Shown here: positions 52,752 through 61,276 of the stretch, piece after piece
Numbering within the stretch: position 1 is the stretch's first letter
Layout of the letters: every line of letters begins with the position of its first letter
NCBI GenBank assembly: GCA_944322785.1
Contig: CALUPW010000001.1
Coordinates: 62,001-126,000 of the forward strand
Length of the DNA stretch: 64,000 nt
From: Candidatus Gastranaerophilales bacterium
GTDB taxonomy: Bacteria; Cyanobacteriota; Vampirovibrionia; Gastranaerophilales; Gastranaerophilaceae
Reading direction: 5' to 3'
The notes under the pieces: generated by a model
The model's input: only the letters and a program-made list of their open reading frames with translations
The model's database searches: none
What the model was told of the DNA's origin: nothing
Translations under genes and position numbers: made by a program

Positions 52752-52802
52752 ATGGAAACTATTGATATGACCGGATTACAGGGGGGGGGGGGCAACCCGT
52801 AA
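52752..52802 (+). CDS. Leader ORF 4 of poly-G pilin locus (16 codons)
   Basis: ATG 52752, preceded by AAAGGAG, encodes METIDMTGLQ, which differs completely from leaders 1-3. It enters the same 12-G run (52781-52792) and the same GGGGNP ending. The change of sequence exactly at the G run marks that run as the left edge of the shared element. Confidence 0.6.
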   Translation: METIDMTGLQGGGGNP

Positions 52803-53440
52803 AACAGGCTCCTGCTGCGATTTAACAATTAGTCATTCTTCAGCCAAGGACAATTTAAGTCCAAAGCCTCTCAAAAATACATGTCTTGAAGAATTTTACG
52901 AAAAAATGAAACGTCATTCCGGACCTGATCCGGAATCTATCAATGCAGATAAAAACAGACTCCGGCTCAGAGGCCGGAGTGACGAAGGCGGTAAAATCAT
53001 ACCTTCTTCTTACCGTCACCCTGAACTTGATTCAGGGTCTATTAAGATAGGAAAAGATTCCGGCTCGGGGGCCGGAATGACGAAACCGTTACCTGTGTAT
53101 TTGCCATGTCATTCAGAGCTGGCTGCAAAATCCGTTGAGACAGGGTCGAAACGAGATTTTATGCCCCTACCTTGTGACTCAGAAACAATTAATGAGCAGA
53201 AAACTTTTGTCATGCTGAATTTATTTCATCATCCCAACAAGATTCTGAATCAAGTTCAGAATGACAATGCGGACAAAAGTTTTGTGTGGTCAACAATCAA
53301 ACAGAACATCCTCCGCCCCGCAATCCGGAGTGACGAAGGCAGCCGGATGCCACGCACCACATCCCGTCACTCTGACGGAAGTCAGAGTCTATTAATGCCG
53401 ATTAATTTAATCCGGTACTTATGGCCGCAAAAGTCCCGCA
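52781..53440. repeat. Composite repeat block of poly-G pilin locus 4
   Basis: The longest block. Poly-G and the shared start are followed by the CAATTTAAGTCCAAAGCC module, a palindrome with arms ATTCCGGA/TCCGGAAT, inverted CCGG units, ACCCTGAA/TTCAGGGT, the module seen at 33,207 and 47,998 but cut short at about 53,184, an ATTCTGAA/TTCAGAAT-type pair and ACTCTGAC/GTCAGAGT. The order differs from the other loci. Confidence 0.78.
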
Positions 53441-54153
53441 AAGCCGCATTCACCATGGCAGAAGTCCTTATAACCCTCGGCATAATCGGAATTGTTGCCG
53501 CCATGACTTTGCCGACATTGATTGGCAAATATCAGAAAAAAGTAACAGTAACCCGCTTAAAACGAACATACACCGTATTATCACAGGCAGTTCAGCGCTC
53601 AATTGCCGACAACGGCGACCCCTCGGGCTGGAATACCGAAAGTTATTATTGGAGCGAAGGTTCGCAGGCAAATTTACAAAAAATTCTTGAAACTTTTTCC
53701 TCGACATATATTGTTCCTTACCTTGCAAAGATTAACAGGATTGAGTACGCTTCATTTAAAGATTTGGGCTATAAACAGGTAATAATTCCAAACGATACGT
53801 CAACAAGATACTGGGATAAGAGAGGGCAGATTATTATCTTAAATGACGGCTCTATTATACAACTAAGAATGTCAACCTCCGGCAATCTCGGAACAGAAGA
53901 AAATCGTGTTGAAAAATATATTGATATTATGATAATAGCAGATATAAACGGTTTCCGTGGACCGAATATTCTGGGGAAAGATTTTTTTCTGTTTCAGGTT
54001 GTGTCTAAGACGGGTCAATTCAGGTTTTATGGCATGGATGAGGACAAAACTCGGGAACAGGTTAAAAATCGATGTCAGTCAAAACCGATGACTTGCGGCA
54101 GACTTATTATGACAGACGGATGGGAAATAAGTGACGATTATCCCTGGTGGTAA
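52906..54153 (+). CDS. Type IV pilin-like protein behind a repeat-encoded region (locus 4)
   Basis: The frame is open from just left of the G run but has no start codon until ATG 52906, itself without a ribosome site. The pilin signal AAFTMAEVLITLGIIG starts near residue 180, followed by AAMTLPTLIGKYQKK and a globular domain ending TDGWEISDDYPWW. ATG 53395 would give an 18-residue leader, the most prepilin-like choice. The C-terminal parts of loci 2 and 4 are similar (DGW/NGW ... D-YPW). Confidence 0.65.
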   Translation: MKRHSGPDPESINADKNRLRLRGRSDEGGKIIPSSYRHPELDSGSIKIGKDSGSGAGMTKPLPVYLPCHSELAAKSVETGSKRDFMPLPCDSETINEQKTFVMLNLFHHPNKILNQVQNDNADKSFVWSTIKQNILRPAIRSDEGSRMPRTTSRHSDGSQSLLMPINLIRYLWPQKSRKAAFTMAEVLITLGIIGIVAAMTLPTLIGKYQKKVTVTRLKRTYTVLSQAVQRSIADNGDPSGWNTESYYWSEGSQANLQKILETFSSTYIVPYLAKINRIEYASFKDLGYKQVIIPNDTSTRYWDKRGQIIILNDGSIIQLRMSTSGNLGTEENRVEKYIDIMIIADINGFRGPNILGKDFFLFQVVSKTGQFRFYGMDEDKTREQVKNRCQSKPMTCGRLIMTDGWEISDDYPWW

Positions 54154-54180
54154 ATTCCGTTGAAAAGTGTAAGTTTTACA

Positions 54181-54211
54181 AATCAGGCGCCGCCGCAGGC
54201 GGCGCCTGATT
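54181..54211. terminator. GC-rich hairpin after pilin locus 4
   Basis: AATCAGGCGCCGCC, three bases and a perfect 14-base complement. It has no T-run, so it may be a Rho-type or stabilising 3' hairpin, or another dispersed palindrome. Confidence 0.5.
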
Positions 54212-54300
54212 AACATGTCTTAACAAAAATCCTTATTTTAGCAATTAACCTTTTAAAAAATACTTTATAAATTTAAGGTAGTTAGTGAAAGGTTAATGTT

Positions 54301-54657
54301 ATGTTTCCGGAATGGACTTCCAGTGTAGATATGCTTGCGGATGCGGGAATTATTGATTACGATGCCCCCGCACATATTATGGGCCTGCCTTCGCGTTATG
54401 TCGGAAATCCAAATTATCCTGTTTATAACATTCCGCCGCTCAAAATACAACCGCTCTCAAAAGACAAATATCAAAGCACACTTCCTGACAATTCTATTGT
54501 AAAAAATCCTCTCTGGAAAAAGCTGCTTTTTGGCGCAATTGCTTCAATCGGTCTTTTATGGGGAATTTCAAGACTACGTAATGCTCCGGCTTTAATAAAA
54601 AATTCATGCAGTAAAATTTCCGATTGCTTTACAAATATCTTTAAAAGAAAACCGTAA
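54301..54657 (+). CDS. Hypothetical single-pass membrane protein
   Basis: 118 residues. The first ~75 residues are polar and proline-rich (SRYVGNPNYPVYNIPPLKIQ). One membrane helix follows (LLFGAIASIGLLWGISRL), then a basic tail with two Cys. GAAAGG lies upstream of the ATG. No family is recognised. Confidence 0.5.
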   Translation: MFPEWTSSVDMLADAGIIDYDAPAHIMGLPSRYVGNPNYPVYNIPPLKIQPLSKDKYQSTLPDNSIVKNPLWKKLLFGAIASIGLLWGISRLRNAPALIKNSCSKISDCFTNIFKRKP

Positions 54658-54740
54658 TTTTTTTTATAGACTTATTTTTTAATCCGTTGTATAATAAAGA
54701 CTGTAAAAGTATATTTTAGTAACTAAGGAAATTTCTGGCC

Positions 54741-55103
54741 ATGCTTGCAAAAGAACTGCCAAAGTGCCCGGTTGAAACGACTTTAAAAATGATTGGCAAA
54801 AGGTGGAAAATCATAATTTTGCGGGAACTCTTAACGGGTACAAAACGTTTTGGAGAGCTGAAAAAGTCTGTTAGCGGAATCTCTCAAAAAGTTTTGACCT
54901 CAAATCTTCGCCAGATGGAAGATGACGGTCTTGTTATGCGAAAAGTCTTTAATGAAGTGCCGCCGAGAGTTGATTATACCCTTACTGATGTAGGGTACAG
55001 TCTTGCATCCGTTCTGGATTCCATGGCCGAATGGGGGGACGGCTACAAACGTTTTCTAAAACTTCTGGAAAAGCAGAATAAAATTTCCGAAAAAAATAAT
55101 TGA
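54741..55103 (+). CDS. HxlR-family transcriptional regulator
   Basis: 120 residues with the family's winged helix: CPVETTLKMIGKRWKIIILR at the N-terminus with the conserved Cys, LTGTKRFGELKKSVSGISQK, VLTSNLRQMEDDGLV for recognition, and RVDYTLTDVGYSL for the wing. The Cys in this place senses aldehydes or thiol stress in HxlR/HypR-type relatives. The target is unknown; a DtxR-type regulator follows 87 bases later. Confidence 0.9.
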   Translation: MLAKELPKCPVETTLKMIGKRWKIIILRELLTGTKRFGELKKSVSGISQKVLTSNLRQMEDDGLVMRKVFNEVPPRVDYTLTDVGYSLASVLDSMAEWGDGYKRFLKLLEKQNKISEKNN

Positions 55104-55190
55104 TTGATAAATTCTGCAAGTTAATATATAATTATTTAATAGTCAAATCTCCGTATGAGAAGAGGCTATTTTGAAAGGTTCTGAAAATTT

Positions 55191-55616
55191 ATGACAATAC
55201 TTTCTCGCAGTCAGGAAGACTATCTTGAAGAAATCTATAAACAGGTTTTAAAAAGCGGAGCTGCCAAGGTTACAGATATTTCAAACGCATTAAAAGTTAA
55301 AAAAGCTTCGGTAACAGGTGCTCTGATTATACTTGCCGAAAAAAAACTGATAAACTATGAACCCTATTCAAAAATTACCTTGACAAAGGAAGGTGAGAAG
55401 CTTGCACAAAAGATTTTGGACAAACATGAGAATTTGCGGGAATTTTTTGAAAGTGTTCTCGGGCTTTCAAAAGAGGAGGCGTCAGAAAATGCTTGCCGTA
55501 TGGAACATGTTGTAAGTGAAAAATTTTTTACTAATTTCGTAAAATTTTCGGATTATATAAGAGATTACTGCAGAGAAAATCCTGATTTCATTTTTAAATA
55601 CAAAAATTTGATATGA
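55191..55616 (+). CDS. DtxR/MntR-family metal-dependent regulator
   Basis: 141 residues. N-terminal winged helix (SRSQEDYLEEIYKQVLKSGA, VTDISNALKVKKASVTGALI, YSKITLTKEGEKLA) and dimerisation domain with metal-ligand candidates in LDKHENLREFFESVLGL and NACRMEHVVSEKF. No SH3-like third domain, so it is of the MntR type. It probably senses Mn or Fe. No transporter gene lies next to it. No clear ribosome site precedes the ATG. Confidence 0.88.
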   Translation: MTILSRSQEDYLEEIYKQVLKSGAAKVTDISNALKVKKASVTGALIILAEKKLINYEPYSKITLTKEGEKLAQKILDKHENLREFFESVLGLSKEEASENACRMEHVVSEKFFTNFVKFSDYIRDYCRENPDFIFKYKNLI

Positions 55617-55701
55617 GAAATATTCAGTTGGACGGGTTGACAAAAAGAAGTGCTTGTAATATTGTTAGTTATGCCTAACAAATATTTATGAGATTTACCT
55701 G

Positions 55702-56748
55702 ATGAAAATAATTACTGTTGCAAAATACATTGACCAACCCGCAGTTATAAGCAGATTACATTCTTTAATGCCCCCTGTTTTAATGACAACCGGTGCCGGA
55801 GTATGGGGATATGAAACGTTTCATAAAAATAAAAATTGTGAAAAGAAAATACAAAAAGCATTTAAAAATGCACTGACAATAGGAAGTGCAGTCGGATCCT
55901 CATACGTTGGAGCACGGGGATTAAAAATCAAAGGTAAAACTATTTTTAAAGGCTTGCTTGATTATAAACCGGTAGAAAAAGTTTTAAACAGACAATCAGA
56001 AATTATTACAGACTTTATAGGACAAAACAAATTAGAAGACGGAATTCTTGTAAAAACTTTAAACAATGCAAAAGACAGGATGTTTACGTTGAAAGAAATT
56101 GAAACGATTACGAAACGCATGCCAAAAACAAAATCTGCAAAAGAATTTTTAAACGAACTGCTTCCGGAACCGGAAAATCTTGACTCAAAAGAGATTTTTG
56201 GTGAAATAAAAAGGCTATCTTTAATTGGATTAATACCTGTTACAGGCGGTGTTGCAGGCGGAATTTTGTCTGATCTGGCGACAAATACACAAACCGGAAA
56301 AAGTATAACGGATAAGGTAAAGGAAGGTGTTTATCAATATCTTGCTAATATATTTTTATGCAATGTCGGAGCTGGTGCTGCGCTTTATGCGAGTGAAAAA
56401 ATGACTGCGGCAAAAATGATAAAACCTTTGACACCTGTTAAAAAATTAGCCGTAATATTATCCGGAATTACTGCAACAGGGATTGTTGGCGGAAGCATGA
56501 TTGCAAATTACCTTTCAAAGAAAATTATTGATCCTATTTTTGGAAAAATACACGGGAAAGATGAGGGGCTTTACAGTGAGCGAAAGCCAGAATTATTAGA
56601 TATAGCACTTCACACCGATGATATTGCTACTGCAGGAGTTTTATCAGGATTCAAGTGGATAGAGCCTGCGCTTCCAATAATGTATTTTGTTTCCGGATAT
56701 CGGGCAGGGATTGGTTACAGAAATTGCGAAAATGGTAGCAAAAAATAA
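55702..56748 (+). CDS. Multi-pass membrane protein, lineage-specific
   Basis: 348 residues with glycine-rich hydrophobic stretches (LMPPVLMTTGAGVWGYETFH, IGLIPVTGGVAGGILSDLAT, YLANIFLCNVGAGAALYASE, LAVILSGITATGIVGGSMIA) separated by basic soluble parts. AGTGMG-type small-residue packing resembles the small protein at 16,027. No recognised family and no known function; the ATG lacks a clear ribosome site. Confidence 0.5.
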   Translation: MKIITVAKYIDQPAVISRLHSLMPPVLMTTGAGVWGYETFHKNKNCEKKIQKAFKNALTIGSAVGSSYVGARGLKIKGKTIFKGLLDYKPVEKVLNRQSEIITDFIGQNKLEDGILVKTLNNAKDRMFTLKEIETITKRMPKTKSAKEFLNELLPEPENLDSKEIFGEIKRLSLIGLIPVTGGVAGGILSDLATNTQTGKSITDKVKEGVYQYLANIFLCNVGAGAALYASEKMTAAKMIKPLTPVKKLAVILSGITATGIVGGSMIANYLSKKIIDPIFGKIHGKDEGLYSERKPELLDIALHTDDIATAGVLSGFKWIEPALPIMYFVSGYRAGIGYRNCENGSKK

Positions 56749-56841
56749 TTTTTCGGGTTTTAATATTGTATAAAGGTATGAGCATACCATTTATTGATTA
56801 TTATATGAATAGCTAATACAAGCCGAAAAGGAGAAACGTAA

Positions 56842-57531
56842 ATGCATTTACAACCGATAAATACAGCTGAGCCGAATTTTAAGGCAAACTATTTAAGAAG
56901 TGTTAAAATTATAAACGGCAAAATTAATCCGCAGAAAAATGTTGTTGATATATATTCAATAAACAAAGAGGACAAAAATTTAATTGAAAAACTTTTGATA
57001 AAGATTGATTTAAAAGATAGAAAAGACAGTCTTGCCATAAAAGAAAAACCGACGGTAAACAATACAATCAGACATATTTTAGAGAAAGCGCTCAAACTCG
57101 GCAGCAAATCAAAAGACCGTGTTTATATGGCGGTAAAAGACGGGAAACATGTTGCAGGATTTTTGGATTATACAGACGGAGAAACGCCTGTGTTAAGAAA
57201 TCTTGTTGCATGGTACGGTAAAGATAAGGAAGCAAGCCGTATAAATTTATTAACCGAATTTTTACACAATATTGATAAAGCAAATCAGAGCCGTCAATGG
57301 TCTGAAAGAGCTGATATAACGGCATTAGTTGCTCCTGAATCAAAAGGAAACAGATGGTTAAAAGACGGCGGTTTTCATGCACCTGCACAGCCAAAATCAG
57401 ATAAAGAACGTCTTCAACTGGATGCAAATTTGATTCCATCAAGCATACGCCAGCTTGAAACCGGCAGTACAGATATGCGTATAACAACTGATTTGGAGCA
57501 AAACGTAAATCTGAACGATCTTGATTTATAA
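56842..57531 (+). CDS. Lineage-specific protein with N-terminal NFKAN motif
   Basis: 229 residues. The front HLQPINTAEPNFKANYLRSV has the NFKA motif shared in style with the protein at 15,635. The middle (DRVYMAVKDGKHVAGFLDYT, then NLVAWYGKDKEASRINLLTE and VAPESKGNRWLKDGGF) has the order of a GNAT acyltransferase: beta pair, long helix and a C-terminal strand. This assignment is weak. AAAAGGAG precedes the ATG. Confidence 0.5.
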   Translation: MHLQPINTAEPNFKANYLRSVKIINGKINPQKNVVDIYSINKEDKNLIEKLLIKIDLKDRKDSLAIKEKPTVNNTIRHILEKALKLGSKSKDRVYMAVKDGKHVAGFLDYTDGETPVLRNLVAWYGKDKEASRINLLTEFLHNIDKANQSRQWSERADITALVAPESKGNRWLKDGGFHAPAQPKSDKERLQLDANLIPSSIRQLETGSTDMRITTDLEQNVNLNDLDL

Positions 57532-57602
57532 TAAACATTTTTCAAAAATAATGCTTTTCCGTTTTGATAAAGTATGATATTATTTTATCGAAAGGCGGTG
57601 CA

Positions 57603-58412
57603 ATGGCTGGAATTTTAAATATACAACTAAATCCGGTTTTGTCAGATAAAGAAAAAAATCTTTTATCCGTAAACAAATATATTGAACAGTTTGCAGATAA
57701 AAATTTGGATCTGGTTGTTCTTCCGGAATTTTTCAGTACGGGCGTTCATCAGGAGTCTTTTGTAAATTCGCCTGAGGATACAAACGGCGGAATAGTTGTT
57801 GAAGCATTGAGTGAAACTGCAAGAAAATTTAATACAAATATTGTCTGCGGCTCTGTAATTGAGCGTGATGGGGACAATCTTTACAACACATCTTTTGTTC
57901 TTGACCGCAGCGGAAAAATTGTCGGAAAATACAGAAAAATTCATCTGTTTAGATTTTTCGGCGGCAATGAAAATTCATATACAACTCCCGGAAATCTCCC
58001 GCCTCTTGTTGTTGAAATGGATTTCGCACGTGTGGGAGTAAGTATTTGTTTTGATATAAAATATCCGCTTCTTTATAAAAGTCTAATTAAAAAAGGTGCG
58101 GAAATTATCGTTTCACCGAGTGCATGGATTAAATTGACATCATTGTCGGATAAACAAAAACAAGATGCAGCAACCTGCTGGAAAGCTTTGAATATTGCAA
58201 GGGCAGCAGAAAATCTTGTTTATTTTGTAACTTCAAACCTTACCGGCAATCTTTCTCCGGCACTCTATTCACTCGGAAATTCCATGATTGTAAATCCTAT
58301 GGGTGTTGTTGAATCCCTTCAAGGGCAAAATGAAGGTGCAGATTATAAAGATATTGATTTAAAACTTGTTCGTGAACTTAAAAAGACAGTTCCGGTTGCA
58401 TTTATTGATTGA
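57603..58412 (+). CDS. Carbon-nitrogen hydrolase (nitrilase superfamily)
   Basis: 269 residues. The Glu-Lys-Cys triad is visible: LVVLPEFFSTG, GKYRKIHLFRFF and VGVSICFDIKYP. It hydrolyses a non-peptide C-N bond, possibly an omega-amidase-like or carbamoyl substrate. ATG 57603 is used because AAAGGCGGTG precedes it; an upstream ATG at 57564 lacks one. It converges with the PH-domain gene, two bases apart. Confidence 0.9.
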   Translation: MAGILNIQLNPVLSDKEKNLLSVNKYIEQFADKNLDLVVLPEFFSTGVHQESFVNSPEDTNGGIVVEALSETARKFNTNIVCGSVIERDGDNLYNTSFVLDRSGKIVGKYRKIHLFRFFGGNENSYTTPGNLPPLVVEMDFARVGVSICFDIKYPLLYKSLIKKGAEIIVSPSAWIKLTSLSDKQKQDAATCWKALNIARAAENLVYFVTSNLTGNLSPALYSLGNSMIVNPMGVVESLQGQNEGADYKDIDLKLVRELKKTVPVAFID

Positions 58413-58414
58413 TT

Positions 58415-59095
58415 TTATTGTTTTAGATATTCTGCGATGTATGCTTTGGAATTGCCGAGAATAAACTGTACATCCTCCGGATTTTGAATATATCTGTAAA
58501 CAATTTCTTTGTCTGAATTTTCTTTTTCAATAATCAAATGTCCGTAATCCGCAAGACGTCCAAGATAACTTCTTCTAAGTCTTACAAGATGGATTTTCTT
58601 TAGCGGCACCGTGATTTCTTCAATGTTGAACACTCCCTGTCTTATATGAAGGTTTGAAGTTGTAATAACTGCCCTGTCTGATAAATACCGCAATATCGGA
58701 TAAATAATCGGCGCCAGAACCAGAAGTGCAATCAAAAATCCCCAGAAGGTCGGAATTTCAACATAAAAAATCCAGAAATATGCTACAAAAACAGGAGAAA
58801 AAACAACCGGCCAGAATAGTGACATATAATGTTTTTTTATTTCATAAACAACGATTTCTTCTTCATCACTGTCAGCTTCATCAGTTTGTTCGGTTTGAAT
58901 TGTATCTTCAGCTGCAGTCAGTACCTCAGATGTTTGACACTCTTCATAAAGAGAAGTTTCCGGTTTGTTGTATTCAGATTTATGGTTATCAGTATCTGAA
59001 TTTTGTAAATCTTCCGTTTCTCTTAAATCATGACCGCAAAATTTGCAGAAATTATCAATTTCGTTAACTTTTTTACCGCAGTTTGGACAAAACAT
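58415..59095 (-). CDS. Zinc-ribbon and bacterial PH domain membrane protein
   Basis: 226 residues. N-terminal double CxxC ribbon (FCPNCGKKVNEIDNFCKFCG), an acidic linker of ~70 residues, two membrane helices (LFWPVVFSPVFVAYFWIFYV and FWGFLIALLVLAPIIYPILR) and a YdbS-type PH domain (RAVITTSNLHIRQGVFNIEE, VPLKKIHLVRLRRSYLGRLA). Function unknown; such proteins are envelope-associated. Confidence 0.82.
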   Translation of the reverse strand: MFCPNCGKKVNEIDNFCKFCGHDLRETEDLQNSDTDNHKSEYNKPETSLYEECQTSEVLTAAEDTIQTEQTDEADSDEEEIVVYEIKKHYMSLFWPVVFSPVFVAYFWIFYVEIPTFWGFLIALLVLAPIIYPILRYLSDRAVITTSNLHIRQGVFNIEEITVPLKKIHLVRLRRSYLGRLADYGHLIIEKENSDKEIVYRYIQNPEDVQFILGNSKAYIAEYLKQ

Positions 59096-59176
59096 CTTAA
59101 AATCCTTTTTTTAAAATTATTTTATCATATAATATATATGCGGTCAATCAGAACAATTATAAAAGAGGCTGAAAAT

Positions 59177-60097
59177 ATGCAAACGGTTACCCTTACAAAA
59201 GAAAATCTGCTGGAATTGTATAAAAAAGATTTAGATGAACTTTTAAAGATTTCATCAAAGTATTTAAAAGATGAAGTTGAGTTTTGTTCTCTTGTAAATG
59301 CACGGAATGGCAAATGTTCGCAAAACTGCCGCTACTGTGCTCAAAGTTCTTATTATCGAACAGATATTGAAAGTTATCCACTGATTGATAAAGAAACAGT
59401 CAGAAAAGCTGCAATTGACGCTAAAAAACATCACGTTACAAGATTTGCCGTGGTCACTTCGGGCAAATCTCCTGATGAGAGCGATTTTGACGCTATTGTT
59501 GATTTGATAAAAGAATTAAATAAAATAGATGGACTTAAAAGCTGTGCGTCTATCGGAATTTTGACGGATGAGCAGGCAAAAAAACTGGCCGAAAGCGGGC
59601 TTAAGCGTTTTCATCACAACATTAATACCAGCCGTTCGTATTATCCGGAAGTTTGTACGACACACAGCTGGGATGAGCGGCTTAATACCTGCAAACTCGT
59701 TAGAAAATACGGAATGGAGCTTTGCTGCGGCGTTATTCTCGGAATGGGTGAAAGTATTGAACAGAGAGTGGAAATGGCGCTTGAACTTGCAGAAATTCAT
59801 CCTGATTCAATTCCGATAAATATTTTAATGCCGATTGAGCATACACCGTTTGAAAACTATTTTGACAAAATTGATGAGGAAAATATTTTAAGAACTCTTG
59901 CGATATTTAAAATAGCAAATCCGGAGTCCATTTTACGGTTTTGCGGCGGGCGAATGAGATTGAGTGAAGAAAATCAGATAAAGGCATTAAATTCATGTGT
60001 TGAAGGTATTTTGACCGGAAATTATCTGACAACAACAGGCAAATCTCCGGAGGAAGATATAATTTTAGTTAAAAAGTTATCAAAAAATATTAAATAA
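59177..60097 (+). CDS. bioB: Biotin synthase
   Basis: Radical-SAM enzyme that inserts sulfur into dethiobiotin. The 4Fe-4S motif is CSQNCRYC near residue 50, with AQSSYYRTDIESYPL following as in BioB. The 2Fe-2S ligands and substrate site appear in RFHHNINTSRSYYPEVCTTH and LRFCGGRMRLSEENQIKAL. 306 residues. ATG 59177 is used because AGAGG precedes it by eight bases; TATAAT at 59128 gives a leader of about 37 bases. No other biotin-synthesis gene is in the window. Confidence 0.94.
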   Translation: MQTVTLTKENLLELYKKDLDELLKISSKYLKDEVEFCSLVNARNGKCSQNCRYCAQSSYYRTDIESYPLIDKETVRKAAIDAKKHHVTRFAVVTSGKSPDESDFDAIVDLIKELNKIDGLKSCASIGILTDEQAKKLAESGLKRFHHNINTSRSYYPEVCTTHSWDERLNTCKLVRKYGMELCCGVILGMGESIEQRVEMALELAEIHPDSIPINILMPIEHTPFENYFDKIDEENILRTLAIFKIANPESILRFCGGRMRLSEENQIKALNSCVEGILTGNYLTTTGKSPEEDIILVKKLSKNIK

Positions 60098-60191
60098 ATT
60101 TTAATTTTAAACCTTCGGCTAATATCATTTTGATTATGTTTTATTTATAATAATTTTGAAAATCTTTGAAATTCAGAGAGCAGAAAATCAG

Positions 60192-60359
60192 ATGGATTTA
60201 TACAGAAACTTCAGGTATGGCTTTAACGAGCAGGAAGCAAAAGTTTGCGAATTGCTAAGAAAAAATTACGAACTTGATGAAATCGCAAGGATAATGCATG
60301 TCAGTTTGCACACTGTTAAAGCGCATGTAAGCAAAATAAAGCGGATGAATTTAAATTAA
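60192..60359 (+). CDS. LuxR/GerE-type HTH-only protein
   Basis: 55 residues (or 67 from TTG 60156). YGFNEQEAKVCELLRKNYEL and DEIARIMHVSLHTVKAHVSK form a minimal GerE domain. It is related to, but clearly different from, the HTH-only protein at 31,652. The ribosome site is weak, so the start is uncertain. Confidence 0.68.
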   Translation: MDLYRNFRYGFNEQEAKVCELLRKNYELDEIARIMHVSLHTVKAHVSKIKRMNLN

Positions 60360-60395
60360 ATTTGTGATATAATTTCTCCAAAGTGGAGATAATTT

Positions 60396-60878
60396 ATGTA
60401 TAGAATAGGTTTGGGGTACGATATTCATACGCTTTGTTCAGGACGTGATTTGATAATCGGCGGGGTCAAGATTACGCATGAAAAGGGGCTTATGGGGCAT
60501 TCGGATGCGGATGTTTTAATTCATGCAATTATTGATGCGATGTTAGGTGCACTTTCAATGAGCGATATAGGAACACTTTTCCCTGATACGGATAAAAAAT
60601 ACAAAGACATAGACAGCACTGTTCTTTTAAAGCATGTATATGAAAAGGTTCAAAATGCAGGGTATGAAATCGTAAATATAGACAGTAATATTATTGCGCA
60701 GGAGCCTAAAATGATGCCGTATATTCCAAAAATGCGGGAAACTCTTGATTCTGTTTTAAAAATAGGGCAGCATAATATAAGTATTAAGGCAAAAACTAAC
60801 GAAAAAATGGATGCTGTCGGACAAAAACTCGCAATTGAAGCGCATGCTGTTATTTTACTTGAAAGTAAGGAGAGATGA
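60396..60878 (+). CDS. ispF: 2-C-methyl-D-erythritol 2,4-cyclodiphosphate synthase
   Basis: MEP-pathway isoprenoid enzyme. Zinc-binding GYDIH at residue 8, GGVKITHEKGLMGHSDADVL, and the C-terminal NEKMDAVGQKLAIEAHAV are all diagnostic. 160 residues is standard. AGTGGAG precedes the ATG. The next gene follows at three bases. Confidence 0.96.
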   Translation: MYRIGLGYDIHTLCSGRDLIIGGVKITHEKGLMGHSDADVLIHAIIDAMLGALSMSDIGTLFPDTDKKYKDIDSTVLLKHVYEKVQNAGYEIVNIDSNIIAQEPKMMPYIPKMRETLDSVLKIGQHNISIKAKTNEKMDAVGQKLAIEAHAVILLESKER

Positions 60879-60880
60879 TT

Positions 60881-61243
60881 GTGAAAAAATTATTAGTTTT
60901 ATTAATGAGCGTTATACTGTTAAGCGGAACGGTATTTGCTGCACAATACACAGCCGAGGAAAAAAAGGTATTTTATGACAATTTTCTTTTAGGAATGTTC
61001 TGGGGCATGGAGAAAAGTCTTTCCTCAAGCAATATTCCGAAGGCAAAAGTTACAAATTATATTAATGCAATGAAAAAACGTGTTAACAGAAAAGAGCTGG
61101 AAAATCAGACATGGGCTTGTGTTTCCAAATACACACAGTCACAGCTGATTACAGAGTCTGAAAAAATTTCCGATGAATGTTTTGATAAATGGGTAAAGAA
61201 TTATTATCTTAAAAATCAGGATTTAATGAAACTGCTGAAATAA
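60881..61243 (+). CDS. Small secreted protein, unknown
   Basis: 120 residues with a signal peptide (KKLLVLLMSVILLSGTVFAA). The mature part is helical and charged with two Cys (NQTWACVSKYTQSQ, SDECFDKWVKNYY) that could form a disulphide. GTG 60881 lies eight bases after AAGGAG; an ATG at 60875 is too close to that site. Confidence 0.65.
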   Translation: MKKLLVLLMSVILLSGTVFAAQYTAEEKKVFYDNFLLGMFWGMEKSLSSSNIPKAKVTNYINAMKKRVNRKELENQTWACVSKYTQSQLITESEKISDECFDKWVKNYYLKNQDLMKLLK

Positions 61244-61276
61244 CGGACATATTTGCAGGTGTAAACCTGCAATAAG

